The translations under genes and the position numbers were made by a program. From Bacillota bacterium (GTDB lineage: Bacteria; Bacillota; Clostridia; Oscillospirales; Ruminococcaceae), in NCBI GenBank assembly GCA_023460035.1, contig JAEWRN010000021.1, forward strand, positions 62,001-126,000: a DNA stretch of 64,000 bases. The letters are read 5' to 3'. A model generated the notes under the pieces. That model did not search any database. It saw only the letters and a program-made list of their open reading frames with translations, and was not told the DNA's origin. Shown here in pieces: positions 8,087 to 16,223 of this stretch (its first letter is position 1; each line of letters opens with the position of its first letter).

Positions 8087-8737
8087 TCAGCCCTGCCCCT
8101 GTGACGCACAATATTCGGCGTAGCCATAGGGGATGATGTCCCGCGCTTCCACCATGCCGTCGCGCATAAAGCCGGCGGTGTCGGTTTGCACGGCAAAGCC
8201 GCAGCCGGGGTCGCAGCGCCACAGCTGCACCTCGCGCTTTGGCACGGCGCAGGCGGCAAGGGCCGTCATAATCAGCCCGCCGTGGGTGATGACGGCGGCT
8301 TCCGGCGTTTCGCTGCGAATCAGGTATTCGCACAGCTTGTTCAGCACACCGGCGGCGCGGCGCGCAAACGCGTCGCCACTTTCGCCGCCCGCGGGGGTAA
8401 ATTTCTGCTTCGGGTCCAGCCAGCGGCGGTAACCGGGGTCGTTTTGCAGCTCTTCGGGGCTTTTGCCCTCAAATTCGCCAAAATGGATCTCGCGCAGGTC
8501 CTCAATGCCAATCTGGCGGATACCGGGGTACAAAATATCGGCGCTTTCCACCGCGCGGCGCAGCGGCGAGGTGAACACCAGCCCGACGCGCGGGTAGTCA
8601 AAATCCTCGCGCAGCCGCTCCAGCCCGGCGGCCCCTTCGTCCGACAGCGGCAGGTCGGTGCCTGCCCCGGCATACAGCCCGCGCTCGTTGGCCTGTGTTA
8701 AGCCGTGGCGCAGCAGGTAAAGTTTAAATGTTTTCAT
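8087..8737 (-). CDS. Histidine phosphatase (phosphoglycerate mutase-like)
   Basis: 216 residues from the ATG at 8737, which has GGGAGG 9 bases upstream; the in-frame TTG six codons earlier sits inside that site. The family motif LLRHGLTQAN holds the catalytic His and Arg, EIHFGEFEGKSPEEL carries the acid/base Glu region, and VITHGGLI the second catalytic His. Members include alpha-ribazole phosphatase, cofactor-dependent phosphoglycerate mutase and broad-specificity phosphatases. The length and the GEFEGKSPEEL motif favour the CobC/phosphatase side, but no cobalamin genes are adjacent. Divergent from the XRE regulator. Confidence 0.85.
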   Translation of the reverse strand: MKTFKLYLLRHGLTQANERGLYAGAGTDLPLSDEGAAGLERLREDFDYPRVGLVFTSPLRRAVESADILYPGIRQIGIEDLREIHFGEFEGKSPEELQNDPGYRRWLDPKQKFTPAGGESGDAFARRAAGVLNKLCEYLIRSETPEAAVITHGGLIMTALAACAVPKREVQLWRCDPGCGFAVQTDTAGFMRDGMVEARDIIPYGYAEYCASQGQG

Positions 8738-8786
8738 CGCTATTCGTCCTCCCAAAATTTGCCGTTGTTTTTTGACAATTTTGTTA

Positions 8787-8815
8787 TTTACAATCTGTTT
8801 TTTTTGATATATAAT
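8787..8815 (+). promoter_or_regulatory. Promoter of the XRE regulator gene
   Basis: -35 TTTACA (8787-8792) and perfect -10 TATAAT (8810-8815) with a 17-bp spacer, 64 bp upstream of the ATG at 8879. Confidence 0.7.
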
Positions 8816-8878
8816 TTACGGTACGTTGTCCGGTGTGCGGCGTGCCGTGCACCACAAAACCCACAAAGGAGACACCTT

Positions 8879-9586
8879 ATGTCACAGGAATTCAGCCGTA
8901 TCATCACCCTGCTGCGCAAAGAGCGCAACATCACCCAAAAGGAGGCCGCGTCGCGCCTTGGTATTTCGCAGGCACTGCTCTCCCATTACGAAAAGGGCAT
9001 CCGCGAATGCGGGCTGGACTTTGTGGTGCGGGTGGCAGATTTTTACGGGGTGTCCTGCGATTACCTGCTGGGGCGCAGCGCCGACCGCAGCGGCCTGACG
9101 CTGAAGGTAGAGGATATCCCCGGCCCGGAAAATGCAAAAGACGGCATTTACCGCGGCAGCCTGCTGCCCACACTGAATAAAAAGCTGATTGCCAACTCGC
9201 TGAACGTGCTGTTTGACAAGCTGAACGGCTGCCAAAGCAAGGCGCTGGTGGGCGAGATCAGCGGGTATTTGATGCTGGCGGTCTACCGCATGTTCCGGCT
9301 GGTGTATGCGTCGAACGGCAAAAACGCCCCGGCGATGTTTAGCATACCGGGCGAACTTAGCGCCGGCTATGCCGATGCCGAAATGTCGCGCGCGGCGGCC
9401 AACACCGCGGCGCTGCTGGCCGGGCAGGACGCCGGCCTTGGCGAGACGGTGCGCGACACCGCCTGCTTTGCCATGACGACCGAAAGCCTGTCGCAGGATT
9501 ACCCGCTGTACGCCACCAGCCTGCTGAACCTGGTAAAGGCCAGCGAGCTGCGCATGCGCGGCGAAGCGCATATGAGCGAAAAATAA
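8879..9586 (+). CDS. XRE-family transcriptional regulator with unknown C-terminal domain
   Basis: 235 residues from the ATG at 8879, which follows AAAGGAG by 7 bases. Residues about 5-65 form a classical lambda-repressor-like helix-turn-helix: LLRKERNITQKEAASRLGI, SQALLSHYEKGIRECGLDF, then ADFYGVSCDYLLGRS. The remaining 165 residues are mostly helical and contain no catalytic or metal motif that I recognise. The domain order resembles regulators common in Clostridia whose C-terminal half senses an unknown signal. It is divergent from the phosphatase gene with about 140 bp between, so autoregulation or control of that neighbour is possible but unproven. Confidence 0.85.
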   Translation: MSQEFSRIITLLRKERNITQKEAASRLGISQALLSHYEKGIRECGLDFVVRVADFYGVSCDYLLGRSADRSGLTLKVEDIPGPENAKDGIYRGSLLPTLNKKLIANSLNVLFDKLNGCQSKALVGEISGYLMLAVYRMFRLVYASNGKNAPAMFSIPGELSAGYADAEMSRAAANTAALLAGQDAGLGETVRDTACFAMTTESLSQDYPLYATSLLNLVKASELRMRGEAHMSEK

Positions 9587-9647
9587 GCGCTGCTGCTTAT
9601 TTTACCACACCGCACCGCGAAACACAAAACCCGCCGCGGCGGGCAGA

Positions 9648-9710
9648 ATGATAAAAAAGAAAACCAAAAGCCCCCTCTGCAGCCGCAAACAGCAGAGGGG
9701 GCTTTTGGTT
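9648..9710 (-). terminator. Strong terminator of the AbrB-type gene
   Basis: A 19-bp stem (9662-9680 with 9692-9710) is followed on the minus strand by TTTTCTTTTTTATC. It lies between two convergent genes and could also stop the XRE transcript. Confidence 0.85.
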
Positions 9711-9728
9711 TACCGGCAAAGCCGGTGC

Positions 9729-9968
9729 TTACTTGTGCAGTTCGTCCATGCAGGCTGCACAGACACAACGGCCTTTAAACTCTGCCACGTTTTGGTCACT
9801 GCCACAGAACACGCAGACCGGTTTGCAGGCTTTGAGGATAATACGGTCTTCCTCGACATAGATCTCCAGCGGCGAACCGTCTTCGATCTCCATGTTGCGG
9901 CGAAGCTCAATGGGCAGAACAATACGGCCCATGTCGTCCACCTTGCGAATAATACCAGTTGATTTCAT
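9729..9968 (-). CDS. AbrB/SpoVT-type DNA-binding regulator with C-terminal zinc knuckle
   Basis: 79 residues. The N-terminal 47 residues are a swapped-hairpin AbrB domain: GIIRKVDDMGRIVLPIELRR, then IEDGSPLEIYVEEDRIILK. The rest carries Cys52-x2-Cys55 and Cys70-x2-Cys73 with nearby Cys48 and Cys68, a compact treble-clef or zinc-knuckle pattern. AbrB proteins are transition-state regulators that bind AT-rich promoter DNA as multimers; the cysteine tail is frequent in clostridial relatives. It is monocistronic, with AGGGAGG before the ATG, a long leader, its own promoter and terminator. Target genes cannot be inferred. Confidence 0.88.
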   Translation of the reverse strand: MKSTGIIRKVDDMGRIVLPIELRRNMEIEDGSPLEIYVEEDRIILKACKPVCVFCGSDQNVAEFKGRCVCAACMDELHK

Positions 9969-10051
9969 AAAGCACCCTCCCTGATGACTTTTGTAGTACA
10001 GCGTTTTACCTTAGCTCCTCCCCTAAAGAAAAACACATTACTCACAAAGTT

Positions 10052-10080
10052 AAAATAGCATATTTCACAGACCATGTCAA
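10052..10080 (-). promoter_or_regulatory. Promoter of the AbrB-type gene
   Basis: -35 TTGACA (10075-10080) and -10 TATTTT (10052-10057) on the minus strand with 17 bp between. The leader to the ATG is about 80 bases. Confidence 0.65.
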
Positions 10081-10167
10081 TAAATCCCAGCACAAAAAAT
10101 TTGCAAATCTTTACTTCTTTTGCAAAATTTAATTATGATAGGACAATTTTGTAGGCAAAAAAGCGTT

Positions 10168-11274
10168 TTATGACAAATGGTCTGCCAGCACCCGCGCGCT
10201 TTCAGACGGGGCGTTTAGCAGGGCTTCGGTGGTGGAGGGTGCCAGCAACGGGGCAAGTAGGGTGCTTTCTTGTGCAAGCGCAAGGGTTATTTTGGCGTAC
10301 ACGCGGTCGCCGCCGTGAAACCCGTCAATATATTCGTTGTCGGTGGTGTTCTGCATTTGGGTGAAATCGTAAAATTCACCGCCCACGGCGGCAAAGCGGG
10401 GGGCAATGGCAGCATACAGCCCGCTGATGTAGCCGTACTGCCCGCTGGCCTGCATTTTGGCGTTGACGGCGGGGGGGAACGGCGGCAAAAACCCCACGAC
10501 GTGGATGCCGGCGCTGCTGCAAAAGGCCAGCAGGCTGTCCAGCTGGGCCAGTGCCAGCTCGTCCGGCGTGGTGCCGGGTGCAAAGCGCAGCTCGCCAAAG
10601 TCGATGTCGCGGTAGGTGGTGGCAAAGTTTTTTTCGGGTTCGCCGGTGTTTTGCAGCGCCACCGTGCCATAGCGGTAGCTGCCGTCGGCGGCAAAGCCCA
10701 TGCCCTTGGCGGCGGCGGCAAGGCCGTAAATGCCCGCACGGGGCAGCAAATTTTGCACAATCGAAAATTTGTGGTTGCCGTAATCAAAGCCGGTGCGCAG
10801 CAGTGTGGCAAAAGAATCGTTTGGCAAATCGCCATAGGTCTGCGGGTCGGTGGGGCTGCTTTCGCGCCAGGTGGTGTTGAACATGTTCTGGTCCAGCACC
10901 ACCAGCAGGGTGTCGGGCAATGCGTTTTGCGGCAGGTTGCGCAAAAAGTCCTCGTAATCCGCCATTGTGCGCACGGCACCCCCGGCGTTGTAAAACGAGG
11001 GCTCGCTAAAAAACTCACTGCGCAGCTGCATGCTGCGGCTGGTGCCCAGCACCAGCAGGCGGGGGGCAAGCTGCTGTGTGACCCGCAGTTTGTACGCGGC
11101 AAAATTTTCGTGGTGGGCGGTGCCGTACAGCACAAGGTCGCCCTGCACCGTTGCGTTTACCACGGTGTCAAGGCCCGCAAGCTCCCGCGTGCTGTAAAGT
11201 ACCCCGGCAAACAGACCGTACAGCAAAACAATGGGCAGCAAAAACACAAACAGTATTTTTAAAAAGCGTTTCAA
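10168..11274 (-). CDS. SGNH/AlgJ-DltD-like membrane-anchored protein
   Basis: 368 residues from a TTG at 11274 with GGGGAGGAG upstream; it then begins with a hydrophobic anchor (about residues 4-27). LLVLGTSRS at about 73-81 is the SGNH nucleophile block I, and YIDGFHGGD at about 315-323 supplies the Asp-x2-His pair. This is the architecture of AlgJ/AlgX/DltD-type accessory proteins, which work outside the membrane with an MBOAT protein to transfer acyl groups to a cell-wall or exported polymer. It directly follows the MBOAT gene. The polymer and the acyl group (acetyl or D-alanyl) are not determined; no dltA/dltC is nearby, which favours acetylation. Confidence 0.72.
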   Translation of the reverse strand: MKRFLKILFVFLLPIVLLYGLFAGVLYSTRELAGLDTVVNATVQGDLVLYGTAHHENFAAYKLRVTQQLAPRLLVLGTSRSMQLRSEFFSEPSFYNAGGAVRTMADYEDFLRNLPQNALPDTLLVVLDQNMFNTTWRESSPTDPQTYGDLPNDSFATLLRTGFDYGNHKFSIVQNLLPRAGIYGLAAAAKGMGFAADGSYRYGTVALQNTGEPEKNFATTYRDIDFGELRFAPGTTPDELALAQLDSLLAFCSSAGIHVVGFLPPFPPAVNAKMQASGQYGYISGLYAAIAPRFAAVGGEFYDFTQMQNTTDNEYIDGFHGGDRVYAKITLALAQESTLLAPLLAPSTTEALLNAPSESARVLADHLS

Positions 11275-11318
11275 AACCGCAAACTCCTCCCCACCCGCGG
11301 CCGGCAAGCGGCGCGCGG

Positions 11319-12770
11319 TTAAAATTGAAAGTACATAAAGCTGCCGCCGCCCAGCGTGCCCCAAAAAATGATGCCCGCCGCCAGCAGCCAGCAAATGATT
11401 AGCTGCACCGGGCGCCGGCGCGCGGCCAAAAAGGCGGGCCAGCTGCTGTCCTTTGTGGCAAAATCAATGGCAAGCAGGGCAGCAAACAAAATGCCGAACC
11501 GCAGCGCCCCTTCGGCCGAAAGGCCCAGCAGCACCACGCTTTCTTTTACATGGTTCAGGGTGGGCACAAAGCCGGTGAACAGGTGGGTCACAATGTACCA
11601 GGCGGTGGTAAGGTTTGGCGCACTGAAAAAAACCCACCCAAAGCACACCAGTACAAAGGTGCACAGCGTTTGCCATATGCGGGCAGGCAGGCTGTCAATG
11701 CCGATGTGCAGCTTTTGGTAAAGGGCTTGGCGCAGCCCCCGCGTGGCGGTGCCCGCCACCATGTACCCCCCGTGCAGGGCGCCCCACACCAGCATCGTCA
11801 CGCTGGCGCCGTGCCACAGGCCGCTGAGCAAAAAGGTGAAAAACAAATTAAAATAGTGCCGCGGGCGGCTGACCCGGCTGCCCCCCAGCGGAATGTAAAT
11901 GTATTCGGCCAGCCAGCTGGAAAGCGAAATATGCCACCGCCGCCAAAATTCGCGCACACTGCGCGACAGGTACGGCGCGCGGAAATTTTCGGCAAGCTCT
12001 AGCCCCAGCAGGCCGCCAAACCCGCAGGCGAGGTCGGTATAGCCCGAAAAGTCGGCGTAAATCTGCACGGCGTAAAACACGGCGTTTAAGATGAGGCTTA
12101 GCCCGTACAGCCGAGTGGGGTCGGCAAACACCTGCGCGGTGTAATAGGCCAGCGCGTCGGCCAGCACAATTTTTTTAAACAGCCCCAGCAAAAGCAGCTG
12201 GGCGGCGCCCACCGCCTTTGCGGTGTCAAACGCCGGGCGCGGGGCCAGCAGCTGGGGTGCCAGCGTGCGCGGGCGGGTCAGCGGGCCGGCCGTGATCTGC
12301 AAAAACAGCGACAGTGTCACTGCACACACCAAAAAGTTTTTTTGGGGCGAAGCCTTGCCGCGGTAGATGTCAACGAGATAGCTAATCATTTGAAACGTAT
12401 AATAGCTGATGCCCACCGGCTGCACCCACGAAAAGCGAAATGCCGGCAGGCTGCCGCCTAGCAGAGTGGCCAATGCCCCGGCCCCCTGCCAAAACAGTGC
12501 TAAATATTTAAACGCCAGCAGCGGCAGCAGTGCCAGCGTAACAGCCAGCGCCAGCCGCGCGCGGGTGGGCTTTTGCGCAACCCAAAGGCCGCCCGCCCAG
12601 CACAGCAGCATGCAAACCAGCAGCAGTACCGTGGTGCCAAGGCCAAACAGTGCATAAAACCCCATGCTGGCGCAAAACAGCAGCGGTACCCGCCAATGGG
12701 GTGCCGCCAGCCAGTACAAGATGAAAATCACCGCAAAAAAGCCGAAAAACGCAAAGGAGTTAAGCTGCAA
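11319..12770 (-). CDS. MBOAT-family O-acyltransferase (AlgI/DltB type)
   Basis: 483 residues with about 11 membrane helices. Diagnostic blocks are QPVGISYYTFQMISYLVDIY, YADFSGYTDLACG, REFWRRWHISLSSWL (His280) and LLSGLWHGAS with the invariant His320. MBOAT proteins move an activated acyl group across the membrane for O-acylation of polymers such as alginate, peptidoglycan or teichoic acid. It starts at a TTG after AAAGGGGG and has its own promoter. The downstream gene encodes the extracytoplasmic SGNH partner, so the two form a self-contained acylation module without polymer synthesis genes nearby. Confidence 0.9.
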   Translation of the reverse strand: MQLNSFAFFGFFAVIFILYWLAAPHWRVPLLFCASMGFYALFGLGTTVLLLVCMLLCWAGGLWVAQKPTRARLALAVTLALLPLLAFKYLALFWQGAGALATLLGGSLPAFRFSWVQPVGISYYTFQMISYLVDIYRGKASPQKNFLVCAVTLSLFLQITAGPLTRPRTLAPQLLAPRPAFDTAKAVGAAQLLLLGLFKKIVLADALAYYTAQVFADPTRLYGLSLILNAVFYAVQIYADFSGYTDLACGFGGLLGLELAENFRAPYLSRSVREFWRRWHISLSSWLAEYIYIPLGGSRVSRPRHYFNLFFTFLLSGLWHGASVTMLVWGALHGGYMVAGTATRGLRQALYQKLHIGIDSLPARIWQTLCTFVLVCFGWVFFSAPNLTTAWYIVTHLFTGFVPTLNHVKESVVLLGLSAEGALRFGILFAALLAIDFATKDSSWPAFLAARRRPVQLIICWLLAAGIIFWGTLGGGSFMYFQF

Positions 12771-12804
12771 CGCGGCGCCCCCTTTTCTTTAAAATAACGA
12801 AACC

Positions 12805-12834
12805 ATTATACCCGAAAACCATACACGGTTACAA
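12805..12834 (-). promoter_or_regulatory. Promoter of the MBOAT-SGNH pair
   Basis: -35 TTGTAA (12829-12834) and perfect -10 TATAAT (12805-12810) on the minus strand, with an 18-bp spacer. Confidence 0.65.
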
Positions 12835-13300
12835 GGAACCCCCGCAGATTCACCCGGTTTTCACAAAAAAGCTTGCTGCGCCCGGTGGGCAGCAGGCGGC
12901 GGCTTAGGCGTTGCCGGGGGCCAAAATGCAACCCGTGGGCGGCCGTGCGGCCTTTAACTGCGCTGGCGTCCTTTTGAGGTACCTTGTAAAAAACGCCGCC
13001 CTGCGGCCTGCAATACCCGCCGCAGGCCGCAGGGTGGGCAGCGGGTAGCGGGTGGCTGGCACAGCAAAAGCAAAGCGGGCGCATCGGCAGTACCGCCCGG
13101 CAGAACCGCGTTGCCGCAGGCCCCGGCGGGCAGCGCCCCGTGCGGTGTTACGATAAAATAACGCGCCACCCCCCGGCAAATCTCCACGCAGGGCGGGTTT
13201 TGCCCAATTTGCCGCCGCGCGCGTGGGCCCCCTGCCTCAGTGCACGGCGGGGCATGCGGCAACTATTTGGTAATCTATCCCTATTTCGTTGGCAGGTTTG
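12835..13300. other. Gene-free, GC-rich intergenic region
   Basis: No open frame here has a binding site or resembles a protein. The stretch holds an orphan terminator (12985-13034) and a long-range imperfect inverted repeat, GTTGCCGCAGGCCCCG at 13110-13125 against CGGGGCATGCGGCAAC at 13248-13263 (15 of 16 pairs), so it could specify a structured RNA or be a decayed gene. Confidence 0.5.
12985..13034 (-). terminator. Orphan terminator on the minus strand
   Basis: A perfect 13-bp inverted repeat (12999-13011 with 13022-13034; CCCTGCGGCCTGC) with a 10-base loop is followed on the minus strand by CGGCG and TTTTTT. No gene lies upstream of it on that strand within 230 bases. Confidence 0.55.
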
Positions 13301-13309
13301 CACAATTTG

Positions 13310-13323
13310 AGCAAACGTTTACC
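13310..13323. promoter_or_regulatory. LacI/CcpA-type operator (cre-like) upstream of alsB
   Basis: AGCAAACGTTTACC contains the palindrome AAACGTTT centred on CG, the hallmark of LacI-family and CcpA operators. It lies about 30 bp upstream of the -35 box. It matches most but not all cre consensus positions. Confidence 0.4.
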
Positions 13324-13353
13324 CATCAAACCGATGAAAATAACAGCGGGTTG

Positions 13354-13382
13354 TTGACTTTTAATTGGGCTGAACGTATAGT
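13354..13382 (+). promoter_or_regulatory. Promoter of the allose operon
   Basis: -35 TTGACT (13354-13359) and -10 TATAGT (13377-13382) with a 17-bp spacer, about 90 bp upstream of alsB. Confidence 0.75.
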
Positions 13383-13395
13383 GAAGGCGAAATGG

Positions 13396-13407
13396 GAAAT
13401 CGATTTC
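13396..13407. promoter_or_regulatory. Candidate LacI-type operator at the allose operon start
   Basis: GAAATCGATTTC is a perfect 12-bp palindrome with a central CG. It lies 13 bases after the -10 box, so a bound repressor would block transcription start. A second palindrome, CCGGTACCGG, lies at 13430-13439. The operon's own LacI-type regulator is the natural ligand (inferred). Confidence 0.5.
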
Positions 13408-13469
13408 TCGGTTCCCCTCTTTTCAGAAACCGGTACCGGATCAACAAAAATTTCAGGAGGAAAAAAGCC

Positions 13470-14504
13470 ATGAAAAAAGGAAAAGTTCTCATTGCCGCTC
13501 TGCTGACCCTTGCGCTCAGCCTGAGCATGGTCGCCTGTGGCGGCAGCGCCTCATCGTCTGCTGTAGCCAGCAGCGCAGCCTCTACCTCTACCCCGGTCGC
13601 CACCGTAGGCCCCGCGGACGGTGAAGCAGAGTATGCCGTTATTTTGAAGGTGCTCTCCAGCCAGTTCTGGCAGACAATGCGTGACGGCATTGAAGCCAAA
13701 GCAAAAGAGATGAACATCAAGGTCGACATTTACGCATCCAACACCGAGGACGACGTGGAGGGCCAAGTGACCCTGCTGGAAAACGCCATCTCGAAGGGCT
13801 ATAAAGCCATTGGTGTTGCCCCCATTTCGGACGTGAACCTCAACAACGCCATCGCCGACGCGGTCAGCAAGGGCATCAAAATCGTGGACATCGACGAAAA
13901 GATCAACATGGACGCACTGGCCCAGCTGGGCGGCGCTGTTTACGCTTACGTTGCCACCGATAACGTGGCCGTGGGCAAATTGGGTGCCGAATACCTGATC
14001 AAAGAGATCGGCGGCGCGGGCGAAGTTGCCATCGTAGAGGGCAAAGCCGGTGCCATTTCGGGCGAAAACCGCCGCGACGGTGCCAAGGCTGCTTTTGAAG
14101 CCGCAGGCCTGACCATTGTGGAAAGCCAGCCGGCCGACTGGGACCGCACCAAGGCCTATGACGTGGCAACCAACTACATCACCGCACACCCCGACCTGAA
14201 GGCGATCTACTGCTGCAATGACACGATGGCCATGGGCGTGCAGGAGGCAGTCGAAGCTTCCGGCAAGGACATTAAAGTGTGTGGCACCGACGGCAACGAC
14301 GACGCCATTCAGTCGGTAGCCGACGGCAAGCTGGCCGCCACCGTTGCACAGGACCCCGCCGCCGTGGGCGCGAAGGGCCTTGAGCTGATGGTGGAAGCGG
14401 TGGACAAAGACGCAGCGATGACCCCGGGCGCAGAAGTACCCGTTTACGGCATCGACGCAGTGCTGATTACCGCAGACAACGCAGCCACCTACATTAAAAA
14501 ATAA
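13470..14504 (+). CDS. alsB: D-allose ABC transporter substrate-binding lipoprotein
   Basis: 344 residues from the ATG at 13470, 9 bases after AGGAGG. The N-terminus is a lipoprotein signal with lipobox VACG (Cys23). The mature part is a type I periplasmic-binding fold of the ribose/allose group. Long stretches parallel E. coli AlsB, including EYAVILKVLSSQFW, VDIDEKINMD, VATDNVAVGKLGAEYL, EVAIVEGKAGAISGE, SQPADWDRTKAYDVATN, AIYCCNDTMAMGV and ATVAQDPAAVGAKGL. It delivers D-allose, and possibly D-allulose or ribose, to AlsC/AlsA. First gene of the seven-gene cassette. Sugar specificity is inferred from this similarity and from alsE/alsK. Confidence 0.88.
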   Translation: MKKGKVLIAALLTLALSLSMVACGGSASSSAVASSAASTSTPVATVGPADGEAEYAVILKVLSSQFWQTMRDGIEAKAKEMNIKVDIYASNTEDDVEGQVTLLENAISKGYKAIGVAPISDVNLNNAIADAVSKGIKIVDIDEKINMDALAQLGGAVYAYVATDNVAVGKLGAEYLIKEIGGAGEVAIVEGKAGAISGENRRDGAKAAFEAAGLTIVESQPADWDRTKAYDVATNYITAHPDLKAIYCCNDTMAMGVQEAVEASGKDIKVCGTDGNDDAIQSVADGKLAATVAQDPAAVGAKGLELMVEAVDKDAAMTPGAEVPVYGIDAVLITADNAATYIKK

Positions 14505-14676
14505 GCGCATCACAGTGTGCAGCGGGGCCCGGCCGGTTGGCGGGGCCCCGTGGCAGGCACTGTGAGCGGCAGGCACCGCGCAAGGTGCGGGGCGCCTGCC
14601 CAGCTGACAGCGTCTGAATGCCCGGGCGGGTTTGCCGGGCAGTGGGGGCACACAGTCAGGAAAGGAGCGTATCGAT

Positions 14677-16206
14677 TTGAAACCCATCATTGAGATGCGA
14701 AACATCACCAAATACTTCCCCGGGGCCATTGCCCTCAACAACATCCAGTTTGATGTGCGGCCCGGCGAAGTGCATGTACTGCTGGGCGAAAACGGCGCGG
14801 GCAAGTCCACGCTGATGAAGGTGCTCAGCGGGGCGTATACGCCCGATGCGGGCGTGATTGCCATCGACGGCTATGGCGAATACCCCAAGCTTTCGCCCCA
14901 TCTTTCCGCCGAGTGCGGCATCAGCATTATTTACCAGGAGCTGAGCGTCGTCAACTGGCTGAATATCCGCGAAAACATCTTTATGGGCCATTTAAAAACC
15001 AAAAAGGCCGGGCCGCTGACACTGGTGGACACGGCGGGCATGAACGCCGAAACGGCGGACCTGCTGCAGCGGGTGAACCTTGGCCACCGGCAGCCGGGCA
15101 CCGAGGTGGGGGCCCTGAGCATCAGCGAAAAGCAGATGGTAGAAATTGCAAAGGCCATCGCGTTCAACGCGCGGGTGATTGTGATGGACGAGCCCACCTC
15201 GTCGCTGACCGAGGACGAAGTGCAGCGGTTGTTTGCCATCATCCGCCAGTTAAAGGCACAGGGCAAGGGCATCGTGTTTATTTCGCACAAGCTGTCGGAG
15301 ATTGCCGAGATCGGCGACCGCATCACCATTTTAAAAGACGGCGGGTATGTGGGTACCTATAATGTGCAGGACCTCACGACCGACGACATGGTGCGGCTGA
15401 TGGTGGGGCGCGAGATCAAGGGCACTTACCAGCACCCCGCCGCAGAGCACTACCAGTTTGGCGACGTGCTGTTTGAATGCAACCACCTCACACGGCGTGA
15501 CGGCAAGGCAAAGGACGTTTCGTTTGCACTGCGGCGCGGCGAGATTTTGGGTTTTTCGGGCCTGGTGGGTGCCGGGCGCAGCGAAACAATGTGTGCCATT
15601 TACGGCGCGGCGCCGAAAGCCGGGGGAGAGCTGTTGCTGGAGGGCAAGCCGCTGCACATCAAAAGCCCGTACGACGCGTTGCAGCAGGGCATTGGCCTTG
15701 TGACTGAAAACCGGCGCGAGACCGGCTTCTTCCCCAATTTCAGCAACCGGCGCAACATTGCAATCGCCTACCAGCTGAAAAAGTCGTCGTTTGGCGGCCT
15801 TGGCGGCATAACGAACGACGCGAAAGAAAAAGAGCTGGCCGAGCGCCAGCGCGACGAGCTGCAAATCAAATGCACGTCGCTGGAACAGCTGACCGCACAG
15901 CTTTCGGGCGGCAACCAGCAAAAGGTGATTTTGGGCAAGTGGATGGCCGCGGGCGTGAAGCTGCTGATTTTTGACGAGCCGACCAAGGGCATTGACGTGG
16001 GCACGAAAAGCGAAATTTATAAATTGATGCGCAGCCTTGCCGACAACGGCATTGGGGTGATTGTGGTGTCCAGCGAAATGCCGGAGCTGCTGGGCCTGTG
16101 TGACCGCATTGCGGTCATGGCGGGCGGGCGCATCACCGCAACGTACGACATTGGCGAAGCGACAGAAGAAAAGCTTGCAAAGGCCGCCACCGGCGAAACT
16201 GCATGA
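14677..16206 (+). CDS. alsA: D-allose ABC transporter ATP-binding protein (two NBDs)
   Basis: 509 residues from a TTG at 14677 placed 9 bases after AAAGGAG; E. coli AlsA has 510. It is a tandem ATPase of the CUT2 sugar importer type. The first domain has Walker A GENGAGKST at 37-45, the signature region LSISEKQMVEIAKA and Walker B VIVMDEPTSSL. The second has the degenerate P-loop GFSGLVGAGRSET typical of CUT2 proteins, then QLSGGNQQKV and LLIFDEPTKGID. It energises uptake through AlsC. It overlaps the alsC region by coupling, and its 170-base spacer from alsB contains GC-rich hairpins that may set the higher expression of alsB. Confidence 0.9.
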   Translation: MKPIIEMRNITKYFPGAIALNNIQFDVRPGEVHVLLGENGAGKSTLMKVLSGAYTPDAGVIAIDGYGEYPKLSPHLSAECGISIIYQELSVVNWLNIRENIFMGHLKTKKAGPLTLVDTAGMNAETADLLQRVNLGHRQPGTEVGALSISEKQMVEIAKAIAFNARVIVMDEPTSSLTEDEVQRLFAIIRQLKAQGKGIVFISHKLSEIAEIGDRITILKDGGYVGTYNVQDLTTDDMVRLMVGREIKGTYQHPAAEHYQFGDVLFECNHLTRRDGKAKDVSFALRRGEILGFSGLVGAGRSETMCAIYGAAPKAGGELLLEGKPLHIKSPYDALQQGIGLVTENRRETGFFPNFSNRRNIAIAYQLKKSSFGGLGGITNDAKEKELAERQRDELQIKCTSLEQLTAQLSGGNQQKVILGKWMAAGVKLLIFDEPTKGIDVGTKSEIYKLMRSLADNGIGVIVVSSEMPELLGLCDRIAVMAGGRITATYDIGEATEEKLAKAATGETA

Positions 16207-16223
16207 AACGGGAGGAACGCAAG

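Noticed and set aside
8772..8815. TTGACA at 8772 as -35 of the XRE gene
   Set aside because: The distance to the TATAAT is 32 bp. TTTACA at 8787 gives the correct 17 bp.
12904..13262. Open frames of 91-102 residues on the minus strand between the MBOAT gene and alsB
   Set aside because: No ribosome binding site, Cys/Arg/Pro-rich random composition, no domain likeness, and the stems found there better explain the region.
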